Source: Rhodospirillales bacterium BBD 1991-14 (lineage in GTDB: Bacteria; Pseudomonadota; Alphaproteobacteria; Kiloniellales; Kiloniellaceae). Taken from it: DNA of 64,000 nucleotides. The DNA lies in NCBI GenBank assembly GCA_001657395.1, contig LYSY01000005.1, positions 124,001 through 188,000 of the forward strand. The letters run 5' to 3'. The notes beneath the pieces are model-generated. The model was not told the origin of the DNA and searched no databases. It saw only the letters and a list, made by a program, of their open reading frames with translations. Both the position numbers and the translations under genes were made by a program. Each line of letters starts with the position of its first letter. The first letter of the stretch is position 1. Positions 44,422 to 52,575 of the stretch are shown piece after piece.

Positions 44422-45414
44422 CTACTCGCTCTTGCGCCGCAGGCTCTTCAGGTGCTTGCGCCACTTGGCGACATTGCTGTTGTGCTCGGCCAGGGTCCTG
44501 GCAAAAGCGTGCCCGCCGGTGCCGTCAGCAACGAAGTAGAAGTACTCGGTCTCCGCCGGATTGACCGCCGCCTCCAGGGACGCGCGGCCGGGATTGGCGA
44601 TGGGCCCTGGCGGCAGGCCGTTGATCTGATAGGTGTTATAGGGCGTCGGGGTCGCCAGGTCCTTGCGTGTCAGGGAGCGGCCAAGCGGTGCCTTGCCTTC
44701 CGTGATTCCATACACCACGGTCGGGTCGGACTGCAGCGGCATGCCCTTGTTCAAGCGGTTGACAAAGACACCGGCGACAAGCGCCCGCTCTTCGTCGACG
44801 CCTGTCTCGCGCTCGATGATCGATGCCAGGATGACGGCCTCTTCCGGGCTGGCAAGCGGCAGGCCCTCGGCCCGGCCCTCCCAGACTTCGGCGACGACCT
44901 GCTCCATGGAACGGTTCATGCGCTGCAGCACCTCCGCCCGGGTATCGCCGCGATGGAAGTGATAAGTCTCCGGCAGCAGCGCCCCCTCTGCCGGCACCGT
45001 TCCTGCTTCGCCTTCGAGGACCTCGGCCCCCTGAAGCAGTGCCACCACCTCCGTGCTGGTGAGACCTTCGGGCACGGTCAGGCGGTGAACCACGGTGCGG
45101 CCGCTGGCGATCAGGGCCGCCGCGTCGGCCATGGAGATCGAGGGCGGAAAACCGTACTCGCCGGCTTTCAGGGCCGTTGCGTCCCCGAAGAGGCGCACGC
45201 CGAGCGCAAAGACGCGGGCATCGGATACCACCCCCGCATCGGCCAGATCGGCCGCAATCGTCTCCAGCCCGGCACCGCGCGGGATCACTAGCATCGCCTC
45301 GCCGGCCAGCGGACCCGGCTGGGTGAATTGCTCTTTCAGATAGACCCAGGCGCCGCCGGAAACAGCGGCAAGCAAAAGGACGATGAGAACGGCAAGGCCG
45401 CCTAATCGCCGCAT
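44422..45414 (-). CDS. mltG: Endolytic murein transglycosylase MltG
   Basis: The 330-residue protein is anchored by one TM helix at about 6-27, then a LysM-like part (LVIPRGAGLETIAADLADAG) and the YceG domain. Catalytic Glu lies in ASIIERETG, and LNKGMPLQSDPTVVYG and TPYNTYQINGLPPGPIANPG are signatures. It cleaves nascent glycan strands and is thought to set glycan length. ATG 45414, just after the fabF stop, is chosen; the frame runs 18 codons further into fabF. It is the last gene of the fab run. Confidence 0.93.
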   Translation of the reverse strand: MRRLGGLAVLIVLLLAAVSGGAWVYLKEQFTQPGPLAGEAMLVIPRGAGLETIAADLADAGVVSDARVFALGVRLFGDATALKAGEYGFPPSISMADAAALIASGRTVVHRLTVPEGLTSTEVVALLQGAEVLEGEAGTVPAEGALLPETYHFHRGDTRAEVLQRMNRSMEQVVAEVWEGRAEGLPLASPEEAVILASIIERETGVDEERALVAGVFVNRLNKGMPLQSDPTVVYGITEGKAPLGRSLTRKDLATPTPYNTYQINGLPPGPIANPGRASLEAAVNPAETEYFYFVADGTGGHAFARTLAEHNSNVAKWRKHLKSLRRKSE

Positions 45415-45424
45415 GAACCGCGCT

Positions 45425-46690
45425 CTATTGGTAGTCGGCCAGGATGAGACTGGCGTTCGTTCCACCAAAGCCGAAGGAATTCGAGAGGGCCCGTCGGATC
45501 GGCCGCTCCTTGGCTTGGTGCGGGTTCAGGTCAACCCCGTCGCAGGCCGGCGAGGGATTGTCCAGGTTCAGGGTCGGCGGTGCGACGTTGTCGCGGATGG
45601 CGAGGATCGAAAAGATCGACTCCACGGCCCCGGCCGCCCCCAGGAGATGCCCGATCGCCGACTTGGTCGAGGACATGGTGATGTCCTCGACGGCATCGCC
45701 GAAGAGCCGCCGCACTGCACCCACTTCGATCTCGTCGCCAAGCGGCGTGGAGGTGCCATGGGCATTGATGTAGTCGATGTCGCTGGGCTCCAGCCCGGCG
45801 CGGCGCATCGCCGCCTGCATGGCGCGGTAGCCGCCGTTGCCGTCTTCGGGCGGCGCGGTGATGTGATGCGCATCGCCGGAAAGCCCATAGCCGACCACCT
45901 CGGCATAGATGGTCGCGCCTCTGGCCTTTGCGTGCTCCAGTTCCTCGAGCACGACCACACCGGCCCCCTCGCCCATCACGAAGCCGTCGCGGTCTTCGTC
46001 CCAGGGGCGCGAACTGCGCTCAGGCGTGTCGTTGAAGTTGGTGGAGAGCGCGCGGGAGGCCGAGAACCCGGCAATGCCGATACGGCAGACCGCCGCCTCG
46101 GCGCCGCCGGCCACCATAACGTCGGCATCGTCCAGCATGATCAGACGTGCGGCATCGCCGATCGCGTGGGCTCCGGTCGAACAGGCCGTGACGACGGCGT
46201 GATTCGGCCCTTTGAAGCCGTAGCGGATCGAAACCTGGCCGCTGACCAGATTGATCAGCGCGGCGGGAATGAAGAACGGTGACAGGCGCCGCGGTCCGCG
46301 TTCATGGACGGTGATGGAGCCATCGTAGATGGTCTCCAGACCGCCGATGCCGGAACCGATCATCACACCTGTGCGCCAGAGGCTTTCCTCGTCTTCCGGG
46401 ACCCATCCGGAATCCTCGATGGCCTGCTGCGCAGCGGCCATGCCAAAGACGATGAAGCGGTCGAGCTTGCGCTGGTCGCGCGGTGCCACGTAGTCGTCCG
46501 CATTGAAGAGACCCTCGGCGGTCTCGCCCTGCGGGACCTGGCCGGCGATCTTCGACGGCAGATCAGAAACATCGAAGCTTTGGATGCCCCGCAGGCCCGA
46601 CTTACCGTTGATCAGGCGGTCCCACACCGGCTTTACCCCGCTGCCAAGCGGTGTGACCAATCCCAGCCCTGTAACGACAACGCGTCTCAT
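45425..46690 (-). CDS. fabF: 3-oxoacyl-ACP synthase II
   Basis: A 421-residue KAS II. The catalytic triad is visible as Cys in VTACSTGAHAIG, His in INAHGTSTPLGD and His in KSAIGHLLGAAG; the C-terminus has NSFGFGGTNASL. It elongates acyl-ACP with malonyl-ACP and is the temperature-sensitive elongase in E. coli. It lies 78 nt after acpP, in the standard fabD-fabG-acpP-fabF order. Confidence 0.97.
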   Translation of the reverse strand: MRRVVVTGLGLVTPLGSGVKPVWDRLINGKSGLRGIQSFDVSDLPSKIAGQVPQGETAEGLFNADDYVAPRDQRKLDRFIVFGMAAAQQAIEDSGWVPEDEESLWRTGVMIGSGIGGLETIYDGSITVHERGPRRLSPFFIPAALINLVSGQVSIRYGFKGPNHAVVTACSTGAHAIGDAARLIMLDDADVMVAGGAEAAVCRIGIAGFSASRALSTNFNDTPERSSRPWDEDRDGFVMGEGAGVVVLEELEHAKARGATIYAEVVGYGLSGDAHHITAPPEDGNGGYRAMQAAMRRAGLEPSDIDYINAHGTSTPLGDEIEVGAVRRLFGDAVEDITMSSTKSAIGHLLGAAGAVESIFSILAIRDNVAPPTLNLDNPSPACDGVDLNPHQAKERPIRRALSNSFGFGGTNASLILADYQ

Positions 46691-46768
46691 ACGCCCTGAA
46701 ATCCTCGCACGGCACCACTTCCGGGCGGACGCGCGCGAAACCGCACGCCTGCCGCTTGCTTCACCGGC

Positions 46769-47005
46769 TCAGGAGTGTTCCTGGATGAAGTTGATCGCGT
46801 CCTTGACGGTCACAATCTTCTCGGCAGCGTCATCGGGGATCTCACAGCCGAACTCTTCTTCAAAAGCCATCACCAGTTCGACCGTATCCAGGCTGTCTGC
46901 ACCCAGGTCGTCGATGAAACTGGCGGTGTCGGTTACCTTCCCATCGTCGACGCCCAGATGCTCGACGACGATCTTTTTGACGCGATCGGCGATGTCGTTG
47001 CTCAT
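46769..47005 (-). CDS. acpP: Acyl carrier protein
   Basis: A 78-residue acidic helical protein with the phosphopantetheine Ser 38 in [10 protein letters not shown]. It carries growing acyl chains for FabD, FabG and FabF around it. Its own promoter is likely at 47114-47141, which would allow expression above the rest of the cluster. Confidence 0.98.
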   Translation of the reverse strand: MSNDIADRVKKIVVEHLGVDDGKVTDTASFIDDLGADSLDTVELVMAFEEEFGCEIPDDAAEKIVTVKDAINFIQEHS

Positions 47006-47113
47006 TTGACTTTGTCCTTAGGTTCTTTTGCGCACCCTTGCGGGACACGGATACCGTCACAACAGGTAATGGTCTTGCGGATAGCGTCCCCGCTGCTGCG
47101 CAAGGCGCCGCCT

Positions 47114-47141
47114 CTTATCACAGTTCTTAAAGGTTTGCCAA
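47114..47141 (-). promoter_or_regulatory. Probable acpP promoter
   Basis: On the minus strand TTGGCA (47136-47141) and GATAAG (47114-47119) are 16 nt apart, inside the 179-nt gap between fabG and acpP. The long gap also suggests independent control of acpP. Confidence 0.45.
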
Positions 47142-47184
47142 CGCCCCAGAGACGCATAGTTGAGGTGGGATCCCCCGGGTTTGC

Positions 47185-47922
47185 TCATATCATGGCCATT
47201 CCACCGTTCACATGCAAGGTTTGGCCCGTCACATAGGCGGCCTCGTCGCTTGCAAGGAACACCACCGCCGAACCAATTTCGTCTGATTTCCCAAGACGTT
47301 GCATAGGTATGACGGAAAGGATGCGGTCACGCTGCTGGTCGTTCAGCGCGTCGGTCATGGCGGTTTCGATCATGCCCGGCGCAACGGTGTTCACGGTGAT
47401 GCCCCGGGTCGCAACCTCCTGGGCCAGCGACTTGGTCAGGCCGATCAGTCCGGCCTTGGAGCTGACGTAGTTGGCCTGGCCCGGATTCCCGGTCACCCCG
47501 ACCACCGAACTGATGCTGATGATGCGCCCCCAGCGTCGCTTCATCATGCCCTTCAGGCTGGCCCGGGCGAGACGGAACGCGGCGGTCAGATTGACCTCCA
47601 GAACCTGGGCCCAGTCTTCGTCCTTCATCCGCATGATCAGGCCGTCGCGGGTGAGCCCCGCGTTGTTGACCAGGATGTCGAGCTGACCCAGGGCCGCTTC
47701 CGCCTTGCCGGGCAGTGCAGCCGCCTCTGCCGGGTCCCCCAGATTGCAGGGGATGACCTGGGCCCGCTCGCCCAGCTCGCTCGCCAGGGCCTCCAGCGCT
47801 TCGGTTCGGGTGCCGCTCAAGGCCAGGCTGGCGCCCTGGGCGTGCAGCTGCCTGGCGATCGCCCCGCCAATGCCACCCGATGCGCCCGTCACCAGGGCGG
47901 TCTTTCCACTGAGATCAAACAT
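47185..47922 (-). CDS. fabG: 3-oxoacyl-ACP reductase
   Basis: A 245-residue SDR: TGASGGIGGAIA, NNAG, Ser in ISISSVVG, and YVSSK with Tyr and Lys. It reduces 3-ketoacyl-ACP with NADPH. ATG 47922 (MFDLSGKTALVTG) with GGAGAAGG before it is clear; the frame stays open further but reads through a repetitive leader. Downstream of fabD. Confidence 0.97.
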   Translation of the reverse strand: MFDLSGKTALVTGASGGIGGAIARQLHAQGASLALSGTRTEALEALASELGERAQVIPCNLGDPAEAAALPGKAEAALGQLDILVNNAGLTRDGLIMRMKDEDWAQVLEVNLTAAFRLARASLKGMMKRRWGRIISISSVVGVTGNPGQANYVSSKAGLIGLTKSLAQEVATRGITVNTVAPGMIETAMTDALNDQQRDRILSVIPMQRLGKSDEIGSAVVFLASDEAAYVTGQTLHVNGGMAMI

Positions 47923-47938
47923 CACGCCTTCTCCGCGC

Positions 47939-47979
47939 TTCTGGGGGTTGTTTATAAGGGTTATTTCTGGGGGTTGTTT
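47939..47979 (-). repeat. 15-bp direct repeat in the fabD-fabG gap
   Basis: ttctgggggttgttt occurs at 47939-47953 and 47965-47979 (period 26), with a degenerate third copy after it. In the mRNA this is an A/C-rich leader just upstream of the fabG ribosome-binding site. Confidence 0.6.
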
Positions 47980-48058
47980 TTGGGATTGTTTTTGTGTCGG
48001 ACAGCCAATGGCGGCCGGATCCCCTGCGGCCACTCTGCCGCGGCGGCCGGGCGGCAGG

Positions 48059-49000
48059 CTAGAGCTGCTTCAGGAGTGTTTCCATCTCTTCGGGGGTGCC
48101 GGCGGACTGGGCCTCCAGGCTGCGGTCGATCCGCTTGCTGAGACCGGTCAGAACCTTGCCGGTACCCAGTTCCACGGTCTTGGTCACTCCCTCCGCGGCC
48201 ATGAAGGCGACGGACTCGCGCCAGCGCACCATCCCGGTCACCTGTTCCACCAGCTTGCGTCGGATCTCGTCGGGATCGCTCAGGCGCCCGGCCGTCACGT
48301 TCGCAATCAGCGGTACGGCGGGCATCTTGACGGCCACCGCGGCCAGCGCATCCGCCATCGCATCGGCAGCCGGCGCCATGAGCGGGCAATGAAAGGGTGC
48401 GCTGACAGGCAACTGCACTGCCCGCTTGGCGCCCCGCTCCTTGGCCAGCGCCATTGCCCTGTCGATGGCCTCTGTATGGCCGCTGAGCACCACCTGTCCC
48501 GGTGCATTGTCGTTGGCGGCAGCACAGACCTGATCCTCGGCCGCCGCCTCGGCAATTTCCTGCGCCGGCTCCAGGTCGAGGCCGAGGAGCGCCGCCATGG
48601 CCCCCTCGCCGACCGGTACGGCCTCCTGCATGGCCTGCCCGCGCCGGCGCAGAAGGCGCGCCGCATCGGCCAGTTCCAGGGAGCCGGCGGCCGCGAGTGC
48701 GGAATATTCTCCTAGCGAATGGCCGGCGACGAAAGCGGCCCGCTCGGCCAGCGGCTTGCCGCCCTCGGCCTCCAGAACCCGGACCGTGGCGAGGCTGGCC
48801 GCCATCAGGGCCGGCTGCGCGTTGGCCGTCAACCGCAGGTCTTCTTCCGGCCCCTCGAACATGAGCCGCGAAAGATGGTGCTCCAGGGCGTCGTCCACCT
48901 CCTCCAAGGTGTGCCGGGCCAGGGGAAAGGCTTCGGCCAGGGCCTGGCCCATGCCGACCGCCTGGGATCCCTGCCCCGGAAAGACGAAAGCCAGGCTCAT
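48059..49000 (-). CDS. fabD: Malonyl-CoA:ACP transacylase
   Basis: A 313-residue enzyme. FPGQGSQAVGMG opens the fold, the nucleophile S95 lies in VAGHSLGEYSAL, and the catalytic His is in SAPFHCPLM. It loads malonyl onto ACP for chain elongation. First gene of the fabD-fabG-acpP-fabF-mltG run, divergent from rpsF. Confidence 0.97.
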   Translation of the reverse strand: MSLAFVFPGQGSQAVGMGQALAEAFPLARHTLEEVDDALEHHLSRLMFEGPEEDLRLTANAQPALMAASLATVRVLEAEGGKPLAERAAFVAGHSLGEYSALAAAGSLELADAARLLRRRGQAMQEAVPVGEGAMAALLGLDLEPAQEIAEAAAEDQVCAAANDNAPGQVVLSGHTEAIDRAMALAKERGAKRAVQLPVSAPFHCPLMAPAADAMADALAAVAVKMPAVPLIANVTAGRLSDPDEIRRKLVEQVTGMVRWRESVAFMAAEGVTKTVELGTGKVLTGLSKRIDRSLEAQSAGTPEEMETLLKQL

Positions 49001-49220
49001 ATGGACAACTCCCTATTCTCGGTCCCTTTGCCGGAACCCTTGTCTGGATAAAGTGGCGGAAACAGCCGGCTGCAGAGGCGCGGGGCACCGACCCGGATCG
49101 CCGCCCCCGATTGCAGCCCAGAGATAGCGAGGCTGCGTTAACTGTCAAGCCGCTTCGCGGGCCCGGAAAGGCCTCGGTCGCTGCGGGATAGCCGCTTGCG
49201 CCTTTGGGGGGCATAGCGGC

Positions 49221-49248
49221 TTGCGCCGCGGGGGGGAGTGTGTATAGT
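49221..49248 (+). promoter_or_regulatory. Probable promoter of the rpsF-rpsR-rplI operon
   Basis: TTGCGC (49221-49226) and TATAGT (49243-49248) are 16 nt apart with a G-rich spacer. Confidence 0.5.
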
Positions 49249-49321
49249 CCGCCCGCTTCGCGTTCTTGAGGCGCGAACACTCCTTGCCGGCTTCTCCAAC
49301 GGGGTCGGCTAGGGCCGGGCG

Positions 49322-49336
49322 GCTGGCATGGCCAGC
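49322..49336 (+). promoter_or_regulatory. Small hairpin in the rpsF leader
   Basis: gctggc-ATG-gccagc, a 6-bp stem around an ATG that is in frame with rpsF, 34 nt before the real start. S6:S18 autoregulatory leaders are known in other bacteria; whether this is part of one is unproven. Confidence 0.3.
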
Positions 49337-49369
49337 GCCGGTCCACGAAGAGCCAAAAGGAGTTACGAA

Positions 49370-49900
49370 ATGGCTTTCTACGAATGCGTGCTGATTGCGC
49401 GCCAAGACGTCTCGTCTTCCCAGGTCGAGAACCTGGTGGCGGACTACACCAAAATCCTTGAAGACAACGGCGGCCGCGTTGCCGGGTCCGAATACTGGGG
49501 CCTGCGCACCCTCGCCTATCGCATCAAGAAGAACCGCAAGGGCCACTACGTCCTTCTGAACATCGAGGCACCGGCCCCGGCCCTGCATGAGCTGGAGCGC
49601 AACGTCCGCCTCAGCGACGACGTGATCCGCTATCTGACGGTCAAGGTCGACGAGTTGACCGAGGGACCGTCGATCGTCATGCAGCAGCGCCACAGCCGCG
49701 ATGACCGCGGTGGCCGGGGTGACCGTGGCGACCGCCGCGGCGGCGGCCGTTTCGGCGGTGATCGTGGTGGCGACCGTGGGGGTGACCGGGGCGGCGACCG
49801 GGGCGGCGACCGGGGCGGCGCACCGCGCGGTGGCTCCGAGGGCGGTGCAGCGACCGCTGCCGGCGCCAACGCCAAAGCCAGTGAAGGAGCAGCAGAATGA
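49370..49900 (+). CDS. rpsF: 30S ribosomal protein S6 with Arg/Gly-rich tail
   Basis: Residues 1-105 are a standard S6 ([39 protein letters not shown]). Residues 106-176 are an extension made of DRGG/RGGD repeats followed by Ala/Gly-rich sequence. The E. coli S6 tail is polyglutamylated; here the tail is basic and RGG-like, suggesting RNA contact (inference). AAAAGGAG lies before ATG 49370; an in-frame ATG at 49328 has no such site. It overlaps rpsR by ATGA. Confidence 0.96.
   Translation: MAFYECVLIARQDVSSSQVENLVADYTKILEDNGGRVAGSEYWGLRTLAYRIKKNRKGHYVLLNIEAPAPALHELERNVRLSDDVIRYLTVKVDELTEGPSIVMQQRHSRDDRGGRGDRGDRRGGGRFGGDRGGDRGGDRGGDRGGDRGGAPRGGSEGGAATAAGANAKASEGAAE
49754..49819 (+). repeat. 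Five 12-bp units coding GGDR repeats in rpsF
   Basis: GGDR is repeated five times in tandem in the S6 tail, the last three units being identical at DNA level. In-frame units allow length change without disrupting the gene. Confidence 0.85.
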
Positions 49901-50154
49901 CCGTCCGTATCGTCAGCTCAGGCGGGGGAGCCCGCCGCCCGTTCTTTCGCCGCCGCAAGAGCTGCCCTTTCTCAGGGCCCAAGGCGCAGAAGATCGACTA
50001 CAAGGACACGCGGCTCCTGCAGCGCTTCGTTTCCGAGCGCGGCAAGATCGTGCCGAGCCGGATCACCGCGGTGTCGACCAAGAAGCAGCGCGAGCTGGCG
50101 CGCGCCATCAAGCGCGCACGCTATCTGGCGCTCCTGCCCTACGTCTTGAAGTAG
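49897..50154 (+). CDS. rpsR: 30S ribosomal protein S18
   Basis: An 85-residue S18: [15 protein letters not shown], then [33 protein letters not shown] and ARYLALLPY. It binds S6 on the platform of the small subunit. It is coupled to rpsF by a 4-nt overlap, consistent with equal synthesis of the S6-S18 pair. Confidence 0.98.
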   Translation: MTVRIVSSGGGARRPFFRRRKSCPFSGPKAQKIDYKDTRLLQRFVSERGKIVPSRITAVSTKKQRELARAIKRARYLALLPYVLK

Positions 50155-50176
50155 CGGCCAGTCGGGAGTCAATGAG

Positions 50177-50836
50177 ATGGAAGTGATCCTGATGGAGCGC
50201 ATCGAGAAGCTCGGCCAGATGGGTGACGTGGTCACCGTCAAGCCGGGCTATGCGCGAAACTTTCTCCTGCCGCAGAAAAAAGCGCTGCGGGCCACCAAGG
50301 GCAACCTCGCCCGCTTCGAACAGGAGCGTACGCAACTGGAAGCCGACAATCTGAAGCGCCGCGAAGAGGCGGAGCGGATCGTCGGCGACCTCGAAGGCAT
50401 GACCGTCACCCTGGTGCGTCAGGCCGGCGAAAGCGGCCAGCTCTACGGTTCGGTCAACAGCCGCGACATCTCCGAAGCGGTGACCGCCGCGGGCGTCACC
50501 ATCGACCGCCGGCAGGTCGCCCTCACCGCCGTGATCAAGACCCTCGGCCTCCATACCGTGCGCGTCCAGCTGCACCCGGAGGTGGCTGTGGAAATCACCG
50601 CGAACGTCGCCCGCTCGGAGGAAGAGGCGGAAACCCAGCTGAAGAGCGGACGCGTGGTCACCGCCGAGGACCTGCGCCAGGCCGAAGAGGCCGCGGAAGC
50701 CGAAATCGAGGCGGTCGTCGAAGCGGTCGAACAGGAAGAAGCGACCGAGGCCGTCGAGTCGGAAAGCGTTGGCGACGAAGCCGCCCCGGCGGAGTCGGCC
50801 GAGGCCGAAAGCGAAGAAACGCCGAAGGACGCGTAG
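50177..50836 (+). CDS. rplI: 50S ribosomal protein L9 with acidic tail
   Basis: Residues 1-150 are standard L9 (MEVILMERIEKLGQMGDVVTVKPGYARNFLLPQKKA). About 65 further residues (EEAAEAEIEAVVEAVEQEEATEAVESES...) are strongly acidic and absent from the 148-residue E. coli protein; similar tails occur in other alphaproteobacteria. L9 binds 23S rRNA and helps frame maintenance. Third gene of the operon, ended by the best terminator in the window. Confidence 0.97.
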   Translation: MEVILMERIEKLGQMGDVVTVKPGYARNFLLPQKKALRATKGNLARFEQERTQLEADNLKRREEAERIVGDLEGMTVTLVRQAGESGQLYGSVNSRDISEAVTAAGVTIDRRQVALTAVIKTLGLHTVRVQLHPEVAVEITANVARSEEEAETQLKSGRVVTAEDLRQAEEAAEAEIEAVVEAVEQEEATEAVESESVGDEAAPAESAEAESEETPKDA

Positions 50837-50887
50837 CCACGCGGCCCCGGCAACGACCGGAAGACCGGCAACGGCCAGAAGAGACGA

Positions 50888-50924
50888 GGCGGCGGTCCGA
50901 TATCGGACCGCCGCCTTTTCTTTT
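50888..50924 (+). terminator. Rho-independent terminator of the rpsF operon
   Basis: A 14-bp perfect inverted repeat (50888-50901 with 50902-50915) is followed by TTTTCTTTT. The operon ends here, and dnaB has its own promoter downstream. Confidence 0.92.
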
Positions 50925-51018
50925 CGCATATCAGGGGTTTGTCCGCGCCAAGCGGAGTCTCCGGGATGCTTATCCCCGTCTTTCTCTCAATCCCCGAAAG
51001 CTTCTCAGCGACGCCGCC

Positions 51019-51046
51019 TTGGACTGCCGCCGCGGTTTGCTATTCT
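51019..51046 (+). promoter_or_regulatory. Probable dnaB promoter, nearly leaderless
   Basis: TTGGAC (51019-51024) and TATTCT (51041-51046) are 16 nt apart. The ATG is at 51055, only 8 nt after the -10 box, and no ribosome-binding site is present. Confidence 0.5.
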
Positions 51047-51054
51047 AGCCGGCC

Positions 51055-52575
51055 ATGGAATCGACACGCCCCAGCCTCACCGCCCTGCCCGACCCGCTCG
51101 AAAGCGGAGACAACCTGCGTCTGCCGCCTTCCAACGACGAGGCGGAGCAGGCGCTGCTGGGCGCGATCCTGGCCAACAACGCGGCCTATGAGAAGGTCTC
51201 CGACTTCTTGCAGCCGGAGCATTTCGCCGACGGCGTCCACGCGCGCATCTACGAAGCCTGCGGCAAGCTGATCGAACGCGGCCAGGTGGCCAATGCGATT
51301 CAACTGAAGAATCTCTTCGAGCAGGAAAGCGCCCTGGCCGAAGTCGGCGGTGCCCAGTACCTCGCTCAGCTTCAGTCGAGCTACGTCACCATCATCAACG
51401 CCGCCGACTACGGCAAGACGATCCACGATCTCTATCTCAGGCGCGAATTGATCACCCTGGGCGAAGACATGGTGAACGATGCCTTCGAGCATGATCTGGA
51501 CGTCGAAGCCACGCAGCAGATCGAAGGCGCGGAAGACCGGCTCTACAAACTCGCGGAGGTCGGCCAGACAGAGGGCGGGCTGATCGGCTTCCGCTCCGCG
51601 GTGCTGGAATCGCTTCATATGACCGAAGCGGCCATGCAGCGCGACGGGCTTTCCGGCGTCTCTTCGGGACTTCAGGATCTCGACGGATTGCTCGGCGGCT
51701 TTCATCGTTCGGACCTCGTGATCCTCGCGGCCCGCCCTTCGATGGGAAAGACCTCGCTGGCCACCAACATCGCGTTCAACGTGGCCTCGGCGCCGCGTAT
51801 CGAGAAAGATGCCGAAGGCAATCCCGTCGAGCAGCGCCAGCCGGTTGCATTCTTTTCCTTGGAGATGTCGGCCGAGCAACTCGCGACACGCATCCTTTCG
51901 GAGCGCACCGGCGTACGCTCCGACTCCATGCGGCGCGGCGATATTCGCGACGACGATTTCGACAAGGTCTTCGAGGCCAGCCGCGAGCTCTTCGAGTTGC
52001 CGCTCTTCGTCGACGACACACCGGCGCTTTCGGTCAGCCAGATGCGCACCCGCGCGCGCCGGCTGAAGCGCCAGCACGGTCTCTCCCTGGTCGTGGTCGA
52101 CTACCTCCAGCTCATGCAGCCGCCGCCCAACAAGCGTTCCGACAACCGGGTCCAGGAAGTCTCGGAGATCACCCGCGGCCTCAAGGCACTCGCCAAGGAT
52201 CTCGACGTCCCGGTGATTGCCCTTTCCCAGCTCTCGCGCGCCGTCGAACAGCGCGAGGACAAACACCCCCAGTTGGCCGATCTTCGCGAATCGGGTTCGA
52301 TTGAGCAGGACGCCGATGTCGTCATGTTCATCTATCGCGAGCAATACTATGCGGAGCGCGCCGAGCCGACACAGCGCGACGGCGAGGACGACAACAAATT
52401 CCACGAGCGCCTTGAGCGCTGGAAAGAACGCTGCGAGCGTGCCTACGGCAAAGCCGAGATCATCGTCGCCAAGCAGCGCCACGGCCCCATCGGCTCGCGC
52501 GAGTTCTCCTTCGACGGGGACACCACCCGCTTCAGCGACCTGATCGCCGATGACCACCTCCCCGAGCAGTTCTGA
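51055..52575 (+). CDS. dnaB: Replicative DNA helicase DnaB
   Basis: The 506-residue helicase has an N-terminal helical domain (PPSNDEAEQALLGAILANN) and a RecA-type motor: Walker A ARPSMGKTS, LEMSAEQLATR, Walker B VVVDYLQLM and the sensor and arginine-finger region LSQLSRAVEQREDKHPQLADLRESG. It is a hexameric 5'-3' helicase at the fork, loaded at origins opened by DnaA, which HdaA in this window restrains. The 3' end overlaps alr by 26 nt in another frame. Confidence 0.97.
   Translation: MESTRPSLTALPDPLESGDNLRLPPSNDEAEQALLGAILANNAAYEKVSDFLQPEHFADGVHARIYEACGKLIERGQVANAIQLKNLFEQESALAEVGGAQYLAQLQSSYVTIINAADYGKTIHDLYLRRELITLGEDMVNDAFEHDLDVEATQQIEGAEDRLYKLAEVGQTEGGLIGFRSAVLESLHMTEAAMQRDGLSGVSSGLQDLDGLLGGFHRSDLVILAARPSMGKTSLATNIAFNVASAPRIEKDAEGNPVEQRQPVAFFSLEMSAEQLATRILSERTGVRSDSMRRGDIRDDDFDKVFEASRELFELPLFVDDTPALSVSQMRTRARRLKRQHGLSLVVVDYLQLMQPPPNKRSDNRVQEVSEITRGLKALAKDLDVPVIALSQLSRAVEQREDKHPQLADLRESGSIEQDADVVMFIYREQYYAERAEPTQRDGEDDNKFHERLERWKERCERAYGKAEIIVAKQRHGPIGSREFSFDGDTTRFSDLIADDHLPEQF

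Larger units (their letters stand above)
49001..49369. other. 369-nt divergent region fabD / rpsF
   Basis: Holds the rpsF promoter (49221-49248), an imperfect 25-bp-period direct repeat (49188-49236) around it and an rpsF leader of about 115 nt with potential stems. On the fabD side I see only its ribosome-binding site. No small gene or tRNA is apparent. Confidence 0.4.
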
